A DNA stretch of 63,346 nucleotides from Ruminococcus sp. (lineage in GTDB: Bacteria; Bacillota; Clostridia; Oscillospirales; Ruminococcaceae), in the NCBI GenBank assembly GCA_031262105.1, contig JAISIH010000071.1, positions 1-63,346 of the forward strand, in the 5' to 3' direction. The position numbers and the translations under genes are program-made. The notes below the pieces were generated by a model. It was given only the letters and a program-made list of their open reading frames with translations. It was not told where the DNA came from and made no database searches. Shown piece by piece: positions 17,419-27,683 of the stretch (within the stretch, counting starts at the first letter, position 1; each line of letters opens with the position of its first letter).

Positions 17419-18861
17419 CTATTTTCTGAAAAAATCATAGATTTTCTGTTTGCGCTTTAACACTTCATCGAATCCTCTGACATATTCATACGGATATTTA
17501 TAGTTGAAAATTCTTGTCAGTTTGTTATTTTCCGGCTCGTAGATTTTTGTTGAACCACCTGCACCGCACGCGATAATCGTTTGTATTTCTTCCATAATGT
17601 AAATATTATAGAGGCTTTCATATCCGCTTTTCGCGTATCCGACATTTTCGCCATTCCCGATATTATTTTTCTGACGATATAGATAGTAGGGTGCATATCC
17701 GTTTTCGGTGATTTTTCGGAATGAATATTCCGACATACTATGTATAACTTCCGACTGTTTATAAAGCTCTTTAAAATTTGAGAGTTTTGCCGCTCTTTTT
17801 AACGTCAAAGTATGGATTGTGATACTTTTTGGATTAAGGTCAATTATACCGTCAATCGTTTCTATAAAACTTCCGATATTATCACTCGGCAATCCGGCAA
17901 TAAGGTCAGTGTTAATGTTGTCAAAACCGATCTTAACCGCCTTTTCATATGCGTCGTAAAAGTCGTGTGCAGTGTGGTTTCTGCCGATTTTTTTAAGCAC
18001 ATCATCATTTAACGTCTGGGGATTTATTGAGATTCGCGACGCACCATACGTCTTGATTATTCGGAGCTTTTCTTCCGATATTGTATCTGCTCTGCCTGCT
18101 TCTACAGTATATTCAAAAACGTCCGAAATGTTAAATAATTTCGCTATATTTTCCATAATTGAAGAAATTTGTGCCGGATTTAGGGCAGTTGGCGTTCCGC
18201 CGCCGATATAAATCGTCGTTAGTTTTAAGCCCAAGTCCTTTGTTATCTTTGCGGTCAGCGTAAGTTCTTGCAAAAGCTTTTCGACATATTCGTCAGTCAG
18301 CTTCCAAGCGGCTTTCGTGGCGATCGAATGTGATACAAAGGAGCAATAACTGCATCTTGAAGGGCAGAACGGTATACCGATATAGAGAGAAAAAGTGTTA
18401 TTTTCCTTAATCGGAATATATTTAGATTGAGTTTCAGCTGTTGAGTATGCTAATCGGAATTTGTCTTCCGATACCAAGTATTCATCGGATAATTTATCTT
18501 GAATTTGCTTGAAATTTAACCCATCCGATAGATATTGGTTGATCTTTTTAACCGGACGGATCCCTGTTAATATTCCCCAGTCGGATTTTGTTCCCGTGAT
18601 TTCGCTTAATATTTCGTACAACAATCTGCAAGCGGCTAATTCGTTTTCTTTCTTTGTTGCACGTAAATTTTCGTGTCGCTCGACGGTTTTATTGTCAACA
18701 TTCACCTTAATAATTATACTATTTGTAATATTTATCAGAATGTAACTTCCGGTTACATCTTTATCAGACGGTAAAAAGCAGAACTTTTCAGACGGAAAAA
18801 ATATCTTAAGCACGGCTTCAATTTCATATTTGCCGAAAGTGCAATCCATGTATATATTCAT
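17419..18861 (-). CDS. hemZ: HemZ-type radical SAM coproporphyrinogen III oxidase
   Basis: An oxygen-independent coproporphyrinogen oxidase/dehydrogenase family protein of 480 residues. The radical SAM cluster motif CPSRCSYCSF lies about one third in, followed by the GGGTPTAL SAM-binding loop. The N-terminal extension of about 160 residues before the radical SAM core is the HemZ layout rather than HemN or HemW. No other haem genes are nearby, so the true substrate is open. The start lacks a good ribosome site. ATG at 18849 is an alternative. The clpX terminator hairpin lies just upstream. Confidence 0.85.
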   Translation of the reverse strand: MNIYMDCTFGKYEIEAVLKIFFPSEKFCFLPSDKDVTGSYILINITNSIIIKVNVDNKTVERHENLRATKKENELAACRLLYEILSEITGTKSDWGILTGIRPVKKINQYLSDGLNFKQIQDKLSDEYLVSEDKFRLAYSTAETQSKYIPIKENNTFSLYIGIPFCPSRCSYCSFVSHSIATKAAWKLTDEYVEKLLQELTLTAKITKDLGLKLTTIYIGGGTPTALNPAQISSIMENIAKLFNISDVFEYTVEAGRADTISEEKLRIIKTYGASRISINPQTLNDDVLKKIGRNHTAHDFYDAYEKAVKIGFDNINTDLIAGLPSDNIGSFIETIDGIIDLNPKSITIHTLTLKRAAKLSNFKELYKQSEVIHSMSEYSFRKITENGYAPYYLYRQKNNIGNGENVGYAKSGYESLYNIYIMEEIQTIIACGAGGSTKIYEPENNKLTRIFNYKYPYEYVRGFDEVLKRKQKIYDFFRK

Positions 18862-18868
18862 ATAATAA

Positions 18869-18909
18869 AACAGGCGGAACGCTGTCTCACACAGCGTTGC
18901 CGACCTGTT
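18869..18909 (-). terminator. terminator after clpX
   Basis: AACAGG/CCTGTT and AACGCTGT/ACAGCGTT make a two-part stem with a 5-nt loop. On the minus strand it runs straight into TTTTATTATAT and then the hemZ start codon, so any clpX-hemZ cotranscription must read through it. Confidence 0.8.
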
Positions 18910-18916
18910 CCCCTAA

Positions 18917-20218
18917 TTAGTTCTTTTTCGTGACGATTGTTTTGTCGGACTTTTTTTCTCTCGTTCCGTACTCGTATTTCGGCTCAGAACCGAGCTTTAC
19001 GCAATCTTCCGTAACCGTGATGCTTACAATGTTCGTTTCGGACGGGATTTTGAACATAAGCGGCTCTAAAATTTTCTCCATGATCGAGCGAAGTCCCCTC
19101 GCGCCGGTTTCGCGTTCGAGTGCTTTTTCGGCAATCGCTCCGAGTGCGTCATCTGTGAACGAAAGTTTAACACCGTCAAGCGCGAAGAGGCACTCATACT
19201 GCTTTAGAAGAGCATTTTTTGGCTCTGACAGGATACGCTTAAGCGCGTCGATGTTGAGTTCATCAAGCACAGTAATCGAAGGAAGACGCCCGACAAGTTC
19301 CGGCACAATCCCGAATTTTACAAGATCATGAGCCTCAACATCGCGGAAAATCCCGTCGTCTGTGCGTTCTTTTTTCGTTTTAACTTCCGCTCCGAAACCC
19401 ATAGCGGAAGAATTTAACCGCTTTTGAATTATCTTTTCGAGTCCGCCGAAAGCTCCGCCGCAGATGAAAAGGATATTTTTTGTATCAATGTGAATAACTT
19501 CCTGCCCGGGATGCTTACGCCCGCCCTGCGGAGGTACATTTGAGACTGTGCCTTCGATAATTTTTAGGAGAGCTTGCTGCACACCCTCGCCGCTGACGTC
19601 ACGAGTTATCGAAACATTTTCCGATTTTCTTGAAATTTTGTCAATTTCATCAATGTAAATTATCCCTCGTTCGGCATATTCAACGTTACCGTTTGCCGAT
19701 TGGATAAGCCTTACAAGCACATTTTCGACATCATCGCCGACATAACCTGCCTCGGTTAACGTCGTTGCGTCGGCAATTGCGAACGGTACATCTAAAATTC
19801 TTGCAAGAGTTGACGCAAGAAAAGTCTTGCCCGTGCCGGTCGGACCGACGAGCAAAACATTACTCTTTTGAAGTTCAACATCGTTTGTAGCAGCCGTTGT
19901 TATCCGCTTGTAGTGGTTATAAACAGCGACGGAAAGCGTCGTTTTCGCGGTGTCCTGCCCGATTACATATTCATCAAGAATTGCCTTAATTTCAGCCGGC
20001 TTAAGAAGCTTCATCTGCATCGAAGCATCGGTGGATTTCGCCTTCTGCCCTTTCCCCATGGGCATCGGCGCAACGCCGTTACTTGCCAAAATTTCGTAGC
20101 AATATATGACGCAATTATCACAAATATTTGAACTGCCCGCAGAGAACATATTGATGACTTCGCTCTCTTGCTTTCCGCAGAACGAGCATCTCTTTGCTCC
20201 CCTGTCAGTGAACGCCAT
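18917..20218 (-). CDS. clpX: ATP-dependent Clp protease ATP-binding subunit ClpX
   Basis: An AAA+ unfoldase of 433 residues that feeds substrates to ClpP. The N-terminal zinc-binding domain has CSFCGKQ and CDNC pairs. Walker A is [11 protein letters not shown], Walker [11 protein letters not shown] and the pore-loop region [24 protein letters not shown] contains the position of the ClpP-binding loop region further on. Sensor 2 is in [15 protein letters not shown]. The gene order tig-clpP-clpX is the standard one. GAGGG precedes the ATG. It is followed by a strong terminator. Confidence 0.97.
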   Translation of the reverse strand: MAFTDRGAKRCSFCGKQESEVINMFSAGSSNICDNCVIYCYEILASNGVAPMPMGKGQKAKSTDASMQMKLLKPAEIKAILDEYVIGQDTAKTTLSVAVYNHYKRITTAATNDVELQKSNVLLVGPTGTGKTFLASTLARILDVPFAIADATTLTEAGYVGDDVENVLVRLIQSANGNVEYAERGIIYIDEIDKISRKSENVSITRDVSGEGVQQALLKIIEGTVSNVPPQGGRKHPGQEVIHIDTKNILFICGGAFGGLEKIIQKRLNSSAMGFGAEVKTKKERTDDGIFRDVEAHDLVKFGIVPELVGRLPSITVLDELNIDALKRILSEPKNALLKQYECLFALDGVKLSFTDDALGAIAEKALERETGARGLRSIMEKILEPLMFKIPSETNIVSITVTEDCVKLGSEPKYEYGTREKKSDKTIVTKKN

Positions 20219-20296
20219 TTACACAGCCCTCTCTTTTTATAGCCTTCTAACTTTTCGCGCAGATCACAAGCTCTCGCGCTTTTCGGCTAACTCTCT

Positions 20297-20887
20297 TTAG
20301 CGGTGAGCAATAACCCTGTCCACAAGCCCATACGCCGCAGCTTCATCTGCGGACATAAAGTTGTCGCGATCGGTGTCACGCTCGATTATCTCAAGCGGCT
20401 GACCGCTGTTTTGAGCAAGGATTCGATTGAGTTTATCCTTAGTTTTAAGAAGATTTTCGGTACGAATTTTAACGTCCGTCGCCTGCCCGGAAATCCCGTG
20501 ACCGCCGATAAGCGGCTGGTGAATCATAATCTCGGCATTCGGGAGTGCAAGGCGTTTCCCCTTCGTCCCGCTTGAGAGCAAAAACGCACCCATGGAGGCT
20601 GCAAGCCCCACACAGATTGTCGAAACGTCACATTTGATGTATTGCATCGTGTCATAAATCGCAAGCCCGGCAGAAACCGAGCCGCCGGGGCTGTTGATAT
20701 AAAGGCTGATTTCCTTGTCCGCATCCTGACCCTCAAGGTAAAGAAGCTGGGCAACTATAACATTCGCGGAATCGTCGGTCACTTCCGAATTAAGAAGGAT
20801 AATTCTGTCATTTAAGAGCCGCGAAAAAATATCATATGAACGCTCGCCGTGTCCGGTCTGCTCAATTACGTATGGAATGTAATTCAT
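20297..20887 (-). CDS. clpP: ATP-dependent Clp protease proteolytic subunit
   Basis: ClpP is the serine peptidase barrel used by ClpX and ClpC, both encoded here. The catalytic triad is visible: Ser in AASMGAFLL, His in IMIHQPL, Asp in ERDTDRDNF. The start is taken as [10 protein letters not shown] (ATG at 20887), which aligns with known ClpP N-termini. A TTG four codons earlier is open too. At 196 residues it is of normal length. Its own promoter could not be identified with confidence in the AT-rich gap to tig. Confidence 0.96.
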   Translation of the reverse strand: MNYIPYVIEQTGHGERSYDIFSRLLNDRIILLNSEVTDDSANVIVAQLLYLEGQDADKEISLYINSPGGSVSAGLAIYDTMQYIKCDVSTICVGLAASMGAFLLSSGTKGKRLALPNAEIMIHQPLIGGHGISGQATDVKIRTENLLKTKDKLNRILAQNSGQPLEIIERDTDRDNFMSADEAAAYGLVDRVIAHR

Positions 20888-21016
20888 CTTTGACACCAAA
20901 TCTTTCGGAAATTACGATACATACTATTGTACCCAAAATTTTGTTAAAATATACTATAAACTCGCCGCAAATTTATGGAGGCATAGTTTTGACTATACGC
21001 GTCATCCCTGCATTTG

Positions 21017-22297
21017 TCAGATTATTACAGCTGAATCCTTAACAATTTTCGACGCTTCCGCACACATAAGGTCAAGTTTCAGAACCTTCTTGTTAACAAC
21101 GGCGCGAACCTTATCAACCGACATTCTGTAGCTTGCAGCCATCTTCGCCAGTTCTTCTTCGACCTGTTCGTCCGTAATCTGAACATCTTCGAGTTTCGCG
21201 ATATGTTCAAGCGCCAAACGAAGCTTAACCTGTGTTTCAGCCTTTTCGCGGTTGCCTGCGCGGAGCGATTCGATTGAATTCCCGGTAAATGCGCAGTACG
21301 TGTCAAGGTCAAAACCTTGCATCTGAACGCGATACTCGAATTCCTTCATATAATCGTCGATTTTTTGCTCGATCATAACCTCGGGAATTTCCGACTTTAC
21401 CTGAACGGCAATTACTTTGAAAATCTCGTCTTCAACCCTTGCATCAGCCTCTTGTTCAGCGGCTTCAAGGCGTTTTGTCTTAATGTCAGCCTTAAGTTCG
21501 TCAAGGTCGTTAAAATCCGAAATATCCTTCACGAAATCATCGTCAAGCTCAGGCAGTTCCTCGGTTTGAACCTCGTGAACAACTATTTCAAAAACCGCCG
21601 GCTGCCCTGCAAGCTCGGTCATCTGGTAATTTTCAGGGAAAGTAACGTCAATATTGAAGGTGTCGCCGGGATTTTTGCCGACACATTGCTCTTCAAAACC
21701 GGGAATAAACATAGAAGAGCCGAGCTTAAGCGAATATTTCGTCTCTGAGCCGCCGTCGAACGGCACACCGTCTTTATAACCTGTGAAATCGATTACAATA
21801 GTGTCACCCATCTGTGACGGGCGGTCCTCAACGGTAATAATCCTCGCACTCTTGCGGCGAAGTTCGTCAAGTTCGGCGTCAATATCAGCATCGGTAACGG
21901 GTTCAACAGTCCGCTGTACGGAAATGCCTTTGTAATTGATGTCGTAAACCTCAGGCTTCGCGAAACCTGTAAGCTTAAATTTAACGCCGACAAGCTTCCC
22001 GATCTCCTCAACATCGACCTCCGGGGGAGCCACAAGCTCAACTTCCGAAGTCATCATAGCAGGGTTAACCTCCTCGCGGATAAGGACATTCACGGCATCC
22101 TCATAAAAACACTGTTCGCCGTAAATCTTCTCAATCATCTTGCGGGGCGCTTTGCCCTTGCGGAAACCGTTAATCTGGATCCTGCGGCGAGCCTTAACGT
22201 ACGCGTCATTAACAGCTTTTTCAAACCTTTCCGGCTTCACGTCAATGATGAACTCATATTTATTGGTATCAACTTTGTTCGTTTCAACTAATCCCAT
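21017..22297 (-). CDS. tig: trigger factor, ribosome-associated chaperone
   Basis: A 426-residue chaperone with peptidyl-prolyl isomerase activity. The ribosome-binding N-terminal domain contains the signature region RKGKAPRKMIEKIYG (normally GFRxGKxP; here GFRKGKAP). The FKBP-type domain is GDTIVIDFTGYKDGVPFDGG through SSMFIPGFEEQ, and the C-terminal helical substrate cradle follows. It stands upstream of clpP-clpX, as in most Firmicutes. GAGGA lies 8 bases before the ATG. Confidence 0.96.
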   Translation of the reverse strand: MGLVETNKVDTNKYEFIIDVKPERFEKAVNDAYVKARRRIQINGFRKGKAPRKMIEKIYGEQCFYEDAVNVLIREEVNPAMMTSEVELVAPPEVDVEEIGKLVGVKFKLTGFAKPEVYDINYKGISVQRTVEPVTDADIDAELDELRRKSARIITVEDRPSQMGDTIVIDFTGYKDGVPFDGGSETKYSLKLGSSMFIPGFEEQCVGKNPGDTFNIDVTFPENYQMTELAGQPAVFEIVVHEVQTEELPELDDDFVKDISDFNDLDELKADIKTKRLEAAEQEADARVEDEIFKVIAVQVKSEIPEVMIEQKIDDYMKEFEYRVQMQGFDLDTYCAFTGNSIESLRAGNREKAETQVKLRLALEHIAKLEDVQITDEQVEEELAKMAASYRMSVDKVRAVVNKKVLKLDLMCAEASKIVKDSAVII

Positions 22298-22378
22298 TGA
22301 AAACGTCCTCTCATATCTCTACATACCTAAAAAACAGATATGTTAAAATTACTTAATTTGTAATGTCTCATACAATAT

Positions 22379-22407
22379 GATTATAACATAATATTTCGCG
22401 TTTGACC
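22379..22407 (-). promoter_or_regulatory. possible promoter of tig
   Basis: A perfect TATAAT on the minus strand is preceded 17 bases upstream by a poor -35 (TGGTCA). The placement about 80 bases before tig is plausible. The rest of the 22298-22441 gap is AT-rich without other structure. Confidence 0.4.
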
Positions 22408-22441
22408 ATAGTTATTTTAATTTTTCCCCGTTTTGCACAAA

Positions 22442-23134
22442 TTAAACCACTAATACTGGCTTAAATTGCACAAAATCAGCTGATATCAGATGGAATTTTA
22501 CACCATTATATTCGTCATTGTATGAATATTTAATGTCGTCACCGTGTAGATGCCCGTAGTAACAATCGCTTACATTATTGTCGGTGAGAATATTAATAAT
22601 TTCCTCAGCTACCAATAAACTTCCGTTTTCGTATATAATCGGAGGAAAATGCATAAAAACAATCGGTTTTGCCGACCTATCCGCAGACTCAATGCTGCGC
22701 TTAAGCCGTATTACATTGCGTGAATTTATCTTCTCGTTTTGATTGTTAAGCGTTAAGTCAACGCCGGTGCACCCGCAAATTGCGAAGTTTTCATATGAAA
22801 AGCTGTTGTTTCGCAAGAAATTTAGCGATAATGATGGAAATTCAGCAAACATTTTGTGCATTTGCCCAGATTTTTTCCACCACAAGTCATGATTTCCCTT
22901 TATCAGAACTTTTCTGCCCGGCAGATTATTTAAAAGATGGAAAGAGCTTAAATCGTCTGTTACATTTACAGCCCATGCAATATCCCCGGGAATTACGACG
23001 GTATCTTCATTCGTTATAAGGTTATTCCAGTTTTCAGTAATCTTTTCGATATAGAATTCCCAGCCGACATACTTATCCATACGTCCGGCAGGATCAGACG
23101 TCAGATGAAGGTCTGCAATTGTATACAAACTCAT
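22442..23134 (-). CDS. calcineurin-like metallophosphoesterase
   Basis: The start is MSLYTIADLHLT (ATG at 23134, preceded by GGGGATTGGGG), giving 230 residues. All motifs of the calcineurin-like fold are present: DLH, GDIAWA, KGNHDLWW, MHFPP and YGHLHGDD. The bimetallic site is therefore intact. It resembles the YkuE/MJ0936-type single-domain enzymes with unknown phosphodiester substrate. It lies in the same direction as thrC, 54 bases downstream. Confidence 0.85.
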   Translation of the reverse strand: MSLYTIADLHLTSDPAGRMDKYVGWEFYIEKITENWNNLITNEDTVVIPGDIAWAVNVTDDLSSFHLLNNLPGRKVLIKGNHDLWWKKSGQMHKMFAEFPSLSLNFLRNNSFSYENFAICGCTGVDLTLNNQNEKINSRNVIRLKRSIESADRSAKPIVFMHFPPIIYENGSLLVAEEIINILTDNNVSDCYYGHLHGDDIKYSYNDEYNGVKFHLISADFVQFKPVLVV

Positions 23135-23188
23135 TTTAAGCCCCAATCCCCCGAGAACGCGGTACAAATAGGTTTGAGAAGCGTACTC

Positions 23189-24670
23189 TCACGATATCAG
23201 CTTCTCTAAAACATATTCCGGCAGGAGATCCGGCGTTCTTGAATAGGTAAACCTGACCTTTTTAGTCCTCAGCTCGGCGATTTTTTCGGGTATCGGTTCA
23301 CCTGTTATCTCGTTAAGCCGCTTTGCTGCCTCGAAGTCACTGACAGCGGTCTCACCGAAGGCGGAAAGAATCGCGGCGGAAAACTTATAGGGGTTTGCGG
23401 TTGAGGCAATCACAGTCGGCGTAAAATCGTGCGTTTTTTCCCTGTAATCGTTATAAACCCTTACCGCCACTGCCGTGTGCGTGTCGCAAAGGTAGGAACA
23501 TTTATCGAAAGTTTCTTTAATCTGCTCCTTGGTCTCCTTGTCATCGCAATATCCGGCAACGAAATCTGCCTTTAGCTTCATGAAAACGTTTTCATCAATC
23601 GCAAATTTACCGTTTTCGTTAAGCGCGGAGTAAATTTCGGTGATTTTTCCGCTGTCGTTCCCGCAAAGATGATAAAGGAGTCTTTCGAGATTGCTTGAAA
23701 TGAGGATGTCCATTGACGGGCTGATTGTCGTAATAAACTCACGGTTTTTGTCGTAAATGCCGGTATTTATAAAATCTGTAAGAATATTGTTTTCGTTAGA
23801 AGCGCAGATTAGCTTGTTAACAGGAATCCCCATCTGTTTCGCGTAATAGGCGGCAAGAATGTTCCCGAAATTCCCGGTCGGAACACAGATGTTAATCTTT
23901 TCGCCCATTTTCACGGTGCCATTTTTCACCGCATCAACATAAGCCGAAATGTAATAAACCACCTGCGGTATGAGTCTGCCGAGGTTTATCGAGTTCGCAC
24001 TCGAGAACATTTTCCCATTATTTTTCGCCTTTTCGGTGATAATTTTATCGGTGAAAATCTTCTTAACCGCAGTTTGGCAATCGTCGAAATTTCCGGTGAC
24101 AGCGCATACAAGAACATTGCTTCCGTTTTGCGTTGCCATTTGTAATTTTTGAATCTCGCTCACACCGTTCTCGGGGTAAAAAACAGCGATTTCAATGCCC
24201 GGTGCATCAGCAAAGCCCTCCAGAGCGGCTTTCCCCGTGTCGCCGGAAGTTGCAGTCAAAATGATTATCTCATCTGAATTATCAATCTTTTTCATTGACG
24301 TTGTCATAAGAAACGGCAGAATTTGGAGTGCCATATCCTTAAACGCAGACGTAGGACCGTGCCAGAGTTCCAAAATTTGCGCGTCTCCGACCTCAACAAT
24401 CTTCGCCACTTCGGGGACATCGAAATTATCCCCATATGCTGCCCGAACACAATATGAAATCTCTTCCTGCGTAAAATCGGTAAAAAACTTCGTGAAAACG
24501 ATTTCAGCACGTTCGCTGTAGCTTAAGTTTTCCATCATCTTGAGTTCGGACTCGGATATCCCCGGCAATGAAGACGGCACAAAAAGTCCGCCCTCTTCTG
24601 ATATTCCCTTGACGATTGCCTTAGCCGCGGGTATTTTTACAGTGTTATTTCGTGTACTTTCGTAAAGCAT
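23189..24670 (-). CDS. thrC: threonine synthase
   Basis: A PLP enzyme that converts O-phosphohomoserine to threonine. The Schiff-base lysine lies in GPTSAFKDMALQ, and the TSGDTGKAA loop and the long second-domain FDDCQTAVKKIF belong to the fungal/E. coli-type ThrC (about 490 residues). The ATG follows AGGTGATT and touches the stop of the yraN-like gene. No homoserine pathway genes are nearby, so threonine synthesis is dispersed. Confidence 0.95.
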   Translation of the reverse strand: MLYESTRNNTVKIPAAKAIVKGISEEGGLFVPSSLPGISESELKMMENLSYSERAEIVFTKFFTDFTQEEISYCVRAAYGDNFDVPEVAKIVEVGDAQILELWHGPTSAFKDMALQILPFLMTTSMKKIDNSDEIIILTATSGDTGKAALEGFADAPGIEIAVFYPENGVSEIQKLQMATQNGSNVLVCAVTGNFDDCQTAVKKIFTDKIITEKAKNNGKMFSSANSINLGRLIPQVVYYISAYVDAVKNGTVKMGEKINICVPTGNFGNILAAYYAKQMGIPVNKLICASNENNILTDFINTGIYDKNREFITTISPSMDILISSNLERLLYHLCGNDSGKITEIYSALNENGKFAIDENVFMKLKADFVAGYCDDKETKEQIKETFDKCSYLCDTHTAVAVRVYNDYREKTHDFTPTVIASTANPYKFSAAILSAFGETAVSDFEAAKRLNEITGEPIPEKIAELRTKKVRFTYSRTPDLLPEYVLEKLIS

Positions 24671-25054
24671 CTAATCACCTTTCGTGAACGCTGATTTTAA
24701 GTAGCTTAGCTTACATTTGCCGTCCGGGTAAACCGTTATAACCGAGACGTCAAACCGATATGTAAAATCATTGCTGTATCTCGAATGAGTGTATATCCAT
24801 CTCTCGGCGGTCTTTATAATATGCCGCCTTTTCCATTTGTCGATGGACTCGAGGGCTGTTCCGTATTGATATTCGTGCGAAAAATGTCTTGTCTTAACTT
24901 CCGTGAAAACGATTACATCATATCGTCTCGCGATAATATCAATTTCGCCGCCGCGTATCCTGTAATTCCTGTCCAGTATTTCAAACCCGTATTTCGTTAA
25001 AAATCGTGCGGTTAATTCTTCGCCATACCTGCCAAGCTCGTGATTTTCTGCCAT
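24671..25054 (-). CDS. YraN/UPF0102 family nuclease-like protein
   Basis: The start at MAENHELGRYGEELTARFL gives 127 residues. The restriction-endonuclease-like core is visible: the GEEL helix, GGEIDIIARRYDVIVFTEVKTR with Asp and ExK, and the C-terminal YRFDVSVIT. Family members are suspected Holliday-junction or repair nucleases and often neighbour rnhB, as here. An upstream extension overlapping rnhB is open but does not resemble the family. Confidence 0.88.
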   Translation of the reverse strand: MAENHELGRYGEELTARFLTKYGFEILDRNYRIRGGEIDIIARRYDVIVFTEVKTRHFSHEYQYGTALESIDKWKRRHIIKTAERWIYTHSRYSNDFTYRFDVSVITVYPDGKCKLSYLKSAFTKGD

Positions 25055-25062
25055 TTTTCTAC

Positions 25063-25668
25063 CTATAATGAAATAATCTTTTTTAAGAACGAGGGGCGGT
25101 GAATGGGGCAAATGCCGTATTTCTTTATCATTTCGCGGTGTTCTGCCGTGCCATATCCCTTATGTTTTGCGAAGCCGTATTCGGGATAAGCGGCGTCCAT
25201 TTCCGCCATGTACCTGTCCCTGCTGACCTTTGCGATAATAGAAGCCGCCGCTATTGAAGCCGAGAGGGCATCGCCCTTTACTATAGTTTTCGACGGTGAC
25301 GACAGAATCGGCGACTTGTTTCCGTCTGTGTAAACGATTTCATACGGACATTTAATTGCGTCAACAGCCCTTTTCATCGCGAGCATAGATGCATTAAGAA
25401 TGTTAATCTTTTCGATTTCGTCTACAGAAGCTACGCCTATACTGTATGTAATCGTTTTCATACAAATTTCATCAAAGAGCTTTTCTCTCTTTTTCTCAGA
25501 CAATTTTTTACTGTCATTTATTCCGTCAATTACAATATCGTCCGATAAAATAACCGCCGCCGCGTATACATCCCCTGCAAGAGGACCTCTGCCGGCTTCG
25601 TCCACACCGACTATAACTTTTACATTATCTCGTTTTCTTAAATAGTCGTCATATTCATATAGATTCAT
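25063..25668 (-). CDS. rnhB: ribonuclease HII
   Basis: It removes ribonucleotides and RNA from DNA duplexes. The 201-residue protein has the metal-binding signature GVDEAGRGPLAGDVYAAAV and later the DGNK and ASIIAKVSRDRYM motifs with the remaining acidic ligands. The C-terminal HRxSF-type end reads HRPSFLKK. It sits between ylqF and yraN, a conserved Firmicutes order. Confidence 0.96.
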   Translation of the reverse strand: MNLYEYDDYLRKRDNVKVIVGVDEAGRGPLAGDVYAAAVILSDDIVIDGINDSKKLSEKKREKLFDEICMKTITYSIGVASVDEIEKINILNASMLAMKRAVDAIKCPYEIVYTDGNKSPILSSPSKTIVKGDALSASIAAASIIAKVSRDRYMAEMDAAYPEYGFAKHKGYGTAEHREMIKKYGICPIHRPSFLKKIISL

Positions 25669-25704
25669 ATTATTCCATATTTAGGGATAAAGATTCGATA
25701 TTAT

Positions 25705-26565
25705 TCACGCCGGTTTTTCAAGAGATATACAGCCGAGCTTACAAGCTCTGAATTCGTCCAGCACCATAATTGCCGCGCGTTCAATATCGAGTTCGTTTCC
25801 GCGAAGCTTAAACCCTCTTTTTTCGGCTATTAAATTTAGTATGCTAAAACCGTCATTTTCATCCGGAATATTGATAGAGTAACGCGTTAAAATGTTGTTC
25901 CTGTAGTCAGGTAATAGCGTTTCTAAAAGCTTTGACGCGAGTGAGAGCGTGTCAATGACGTCATCTTTTACGGCACCCGTGAATGCAAGCTTAAGCGCAA
26001 CATCGCTTTCCTCAAATTTCGGCGACAATATCCCGGGAATGTCGAGCAATTCGCAATCGCTTGAAATTCGCACCCATTGTTTGTCCCGTGTAACGCCCGG
26101 TCTGTCCTCAACATTTGCCTTCTTTTGTCCGGCAAGTTTGTTTATTAAGGCACTTTTACCAACATTAGGTATTCCAACTATCATAACATGGATAGTTTTG
26201 TTAACCATACCTCGTTCAATGTTCCGGTTAATCTTGTCAGAAAGAACTTTTTTTACAGCCGGAACAACGTTATTAACGCCGTTTCCGGATTTACAGTCGG
26301 TAAAAACAGACTGTAAACCTATTTTGTCAAGATGCTTTTTCCATTCTTTGTTAACATTTCCGTCCGCCAAATCAGATTTATTTATAACCAAAAGCCTTGG
26401 TTTTCCTTCAATAATCGTACTCAAATAAGGGTTTCGGCTCGATGAAATTACCCGTGCGTCAACCACTTCAATGACAGCATCAACAAGCGGTAATGATTTT
26501 TTAATCATCCGCTCTGTTTTTTTCATATGCCCGGGGAACCATTGGATTGAAGGCGTTTCGGTCAT
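25705..26565 (-). CDS. ylqF: ribosome biogenesis GTPase YlqF/RbgA
   Basis: A circularly permuted GTPase that acts in late assembly of the 50S subunit. The permuted order is visible: WFPGHMKK at the N-terminus, G4 NKSD before G1 [12 protein letters not shown], then G2 RPGVT and G3 DIPG. It has 286 residues and a C-terminal helical domain. Its position between lepB and rnhB, downstream of rplS, is the classical cluster. No ribosome site is evident before the ATG. Confidence 0.95.
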   Translation of the reverse strand: MTETPSIQWFPGHMKKTERMIKKSLPLVDAVIEVVDARVISSSRNPYLSTIIEGKPRLLVINKSDLADGNVNKEWKKHLDKIGLQSVFTDCKSGNGVNNVVPAVKKVLSDKINRNIERGMVNKTIHVMIVGIPNVGKSALINKLAGQKKANVEDRPGVTRDKQWVRISSDCELLDIPGILSPKFEESDVALKLAFTGAVKDDVIDTLSLASKLLETLLPDYRNNILTRYSINIPDENDGFSILNLIAEKRGFKLRGNELDIERAAIMVLDEFRACKLGCISLEKPA

Positions 26566-26602
26566 TTAATAAGTTAACTCAATTTCTATCAATGCTAAGC
26601 CG

Positions 26603-27175
26603 TTAATTGACTGTACCCATCTTTGTAAATGGATAAATTCGGAATATTACTTTTCCGTAAATGTCATTGTCGTTTATGAAGCCAACCCTGCTGTCGCGGC
26701 TGTCAGTGGAATTCATGCGGTTATCGCCCATTACAAAAACGCTGTTTTCGGGAACAACAAGCGGGTAAGTTTGACCGCCTTCGTCGCGAAGTGTATCGGC
26801 TAAAATGTAGTTTTCTTCCAATACAGTTCCGTCAACCGTAACCTTCCCGGTAACAAAATCAATATCGAGGGTCTGCCCGGCGGTCGCAATAACGCGCTTA
26901 ACGATGAATTTTCCAAGCCCTTCGCTGTCAACAACAACGATGTCGCCTTGAGCCGGCGTGAAGCCAATGTCAGTGAAGATGAGCCTGTCGCCGTCGTGGA
27001 GCGTAGGTTCCATTGATTTTCCGTCAACTACAGCCGGTCGAAGAAGGAATATTAATACAATTATGACAAGCATTAGTGCTGTCAAAAAGGCTTCCAACCA
27101 CTCAAAAATCTCACGTGCAAAACCGCGGTCTTGTTGGTTTTCGTTTTCAGAGTTACCAATATCAGCTGCTGCCAT
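26603..27175 (-). CDS. lepB: signal peptidase I
   Basis: It cleaves signal peptides at the outer face of the membrane. One N-terminal membrane helix (FLTALMLVIIVLIFLLRPAVV) is followed by the catalytic Ser in GKSMEPTLHDGD, the catalytic Lys in VKRVIATAG and the GDNRMNSTDSR box. It has 190 residues, the short Gram-positive form. GGAGTGATATT precedes the ATG. It would serve the secreted CAP protein and CapA in this window, among others. Confidence 0.96.
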   Translation of the reverse strand: MAAADIGNSENENQQDRGFAREIFEWLEAFLTALMLVIIVLIFLLRPAVVDGKSMEPTLHDGDRLIFTDIGFTPAQGDIVVVDSEGLGKFIVKRVIATAGQTLDIDFVTGKVTVDGTVLEENYILADTLRDEGGQTYPLVVPENSVFVMGDNRMNSTDSRDSRVGFINDNDIYGKVIFRIYPFTKMGTVN

Positions 27176-27200
27176 AATATCACTCCACTTATATTATTAT

Positions 27201-27236
27201 ACAAACAGGAGTCAACGCAAATTGCCGTTGCTCCTG
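27201..27236 (-). terminator. terminator after rplS
   Basis: CAGGAG/CTCCTG and CAACG/CGTTG pair with one bulged base around an 8-nt loop. On the minus strand TTTGTAT follows. It separates rplS from lepB. Confidence 0.75.
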
Positions 27237-27264
27237 CTTATCATATCCCCGCCGGAAGTCAGTT

Positions 27265-27612
27265 TTAGCGAATAACTTCTTTAACCTTAGCGGCTTTACC
27301 AACTCTATCACGAAGATAATAAAGCTTAGCGCGTCTGATTTTACCGTGTCTTACAACCTGAACTTTGTCAATTACCGGCGAATGAACGGGGAAAACCCTT
27401 TCAACACCGACGCCGTGTGCAAGCCGTCTTACGGTGAAGGTCTCGGAAATTCCGCCGTGTTGACGGGCAATAACGGTACCTTCAAAAATCTGGATTCTGA
27501 ATTTTTCTCCCTCTTTTATGCGTACGTGAACCTTAACAGTGTCTCCGACGTCGAACACAGGGGGATTTTCTTTTAAGCTGCTTTGTGAAATGAGCAAAAG
27601 TGCGTTTTTCAT
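27265..27612 (-). CDS. rplS: 50S ribosomal protein L19
   Basis: A 115-residue protein starting at [18 protein letters not shown], 7 bases after GGAGG. The L19 core [31 protein letters not shown] and the C-terminal [17 protein letters not shown] are typical. L19 sits at the interface of the ribosomal subunits. It has its own promoter (27749-27777) and a structured leader of about 130 bases. Confidence 0.98.
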   Translation of the reverse strand: MKNALLLISQSSLKENPPVFDVGDTVKVHVRIKEGEKFRIQIFEGTVIARQHGGISETFTVRRLAHGVGVERVFPVHSPVIDKVQVVRHGKIRRAKLYYLRDRVGKAAKVKEVIR

Positions 27613-27683
27613 GAGTTTCCTCCATATTATTACATTCATTACACGAAAAATTCTGTGCAAGCGGAATGATTCAAGATTCATAC

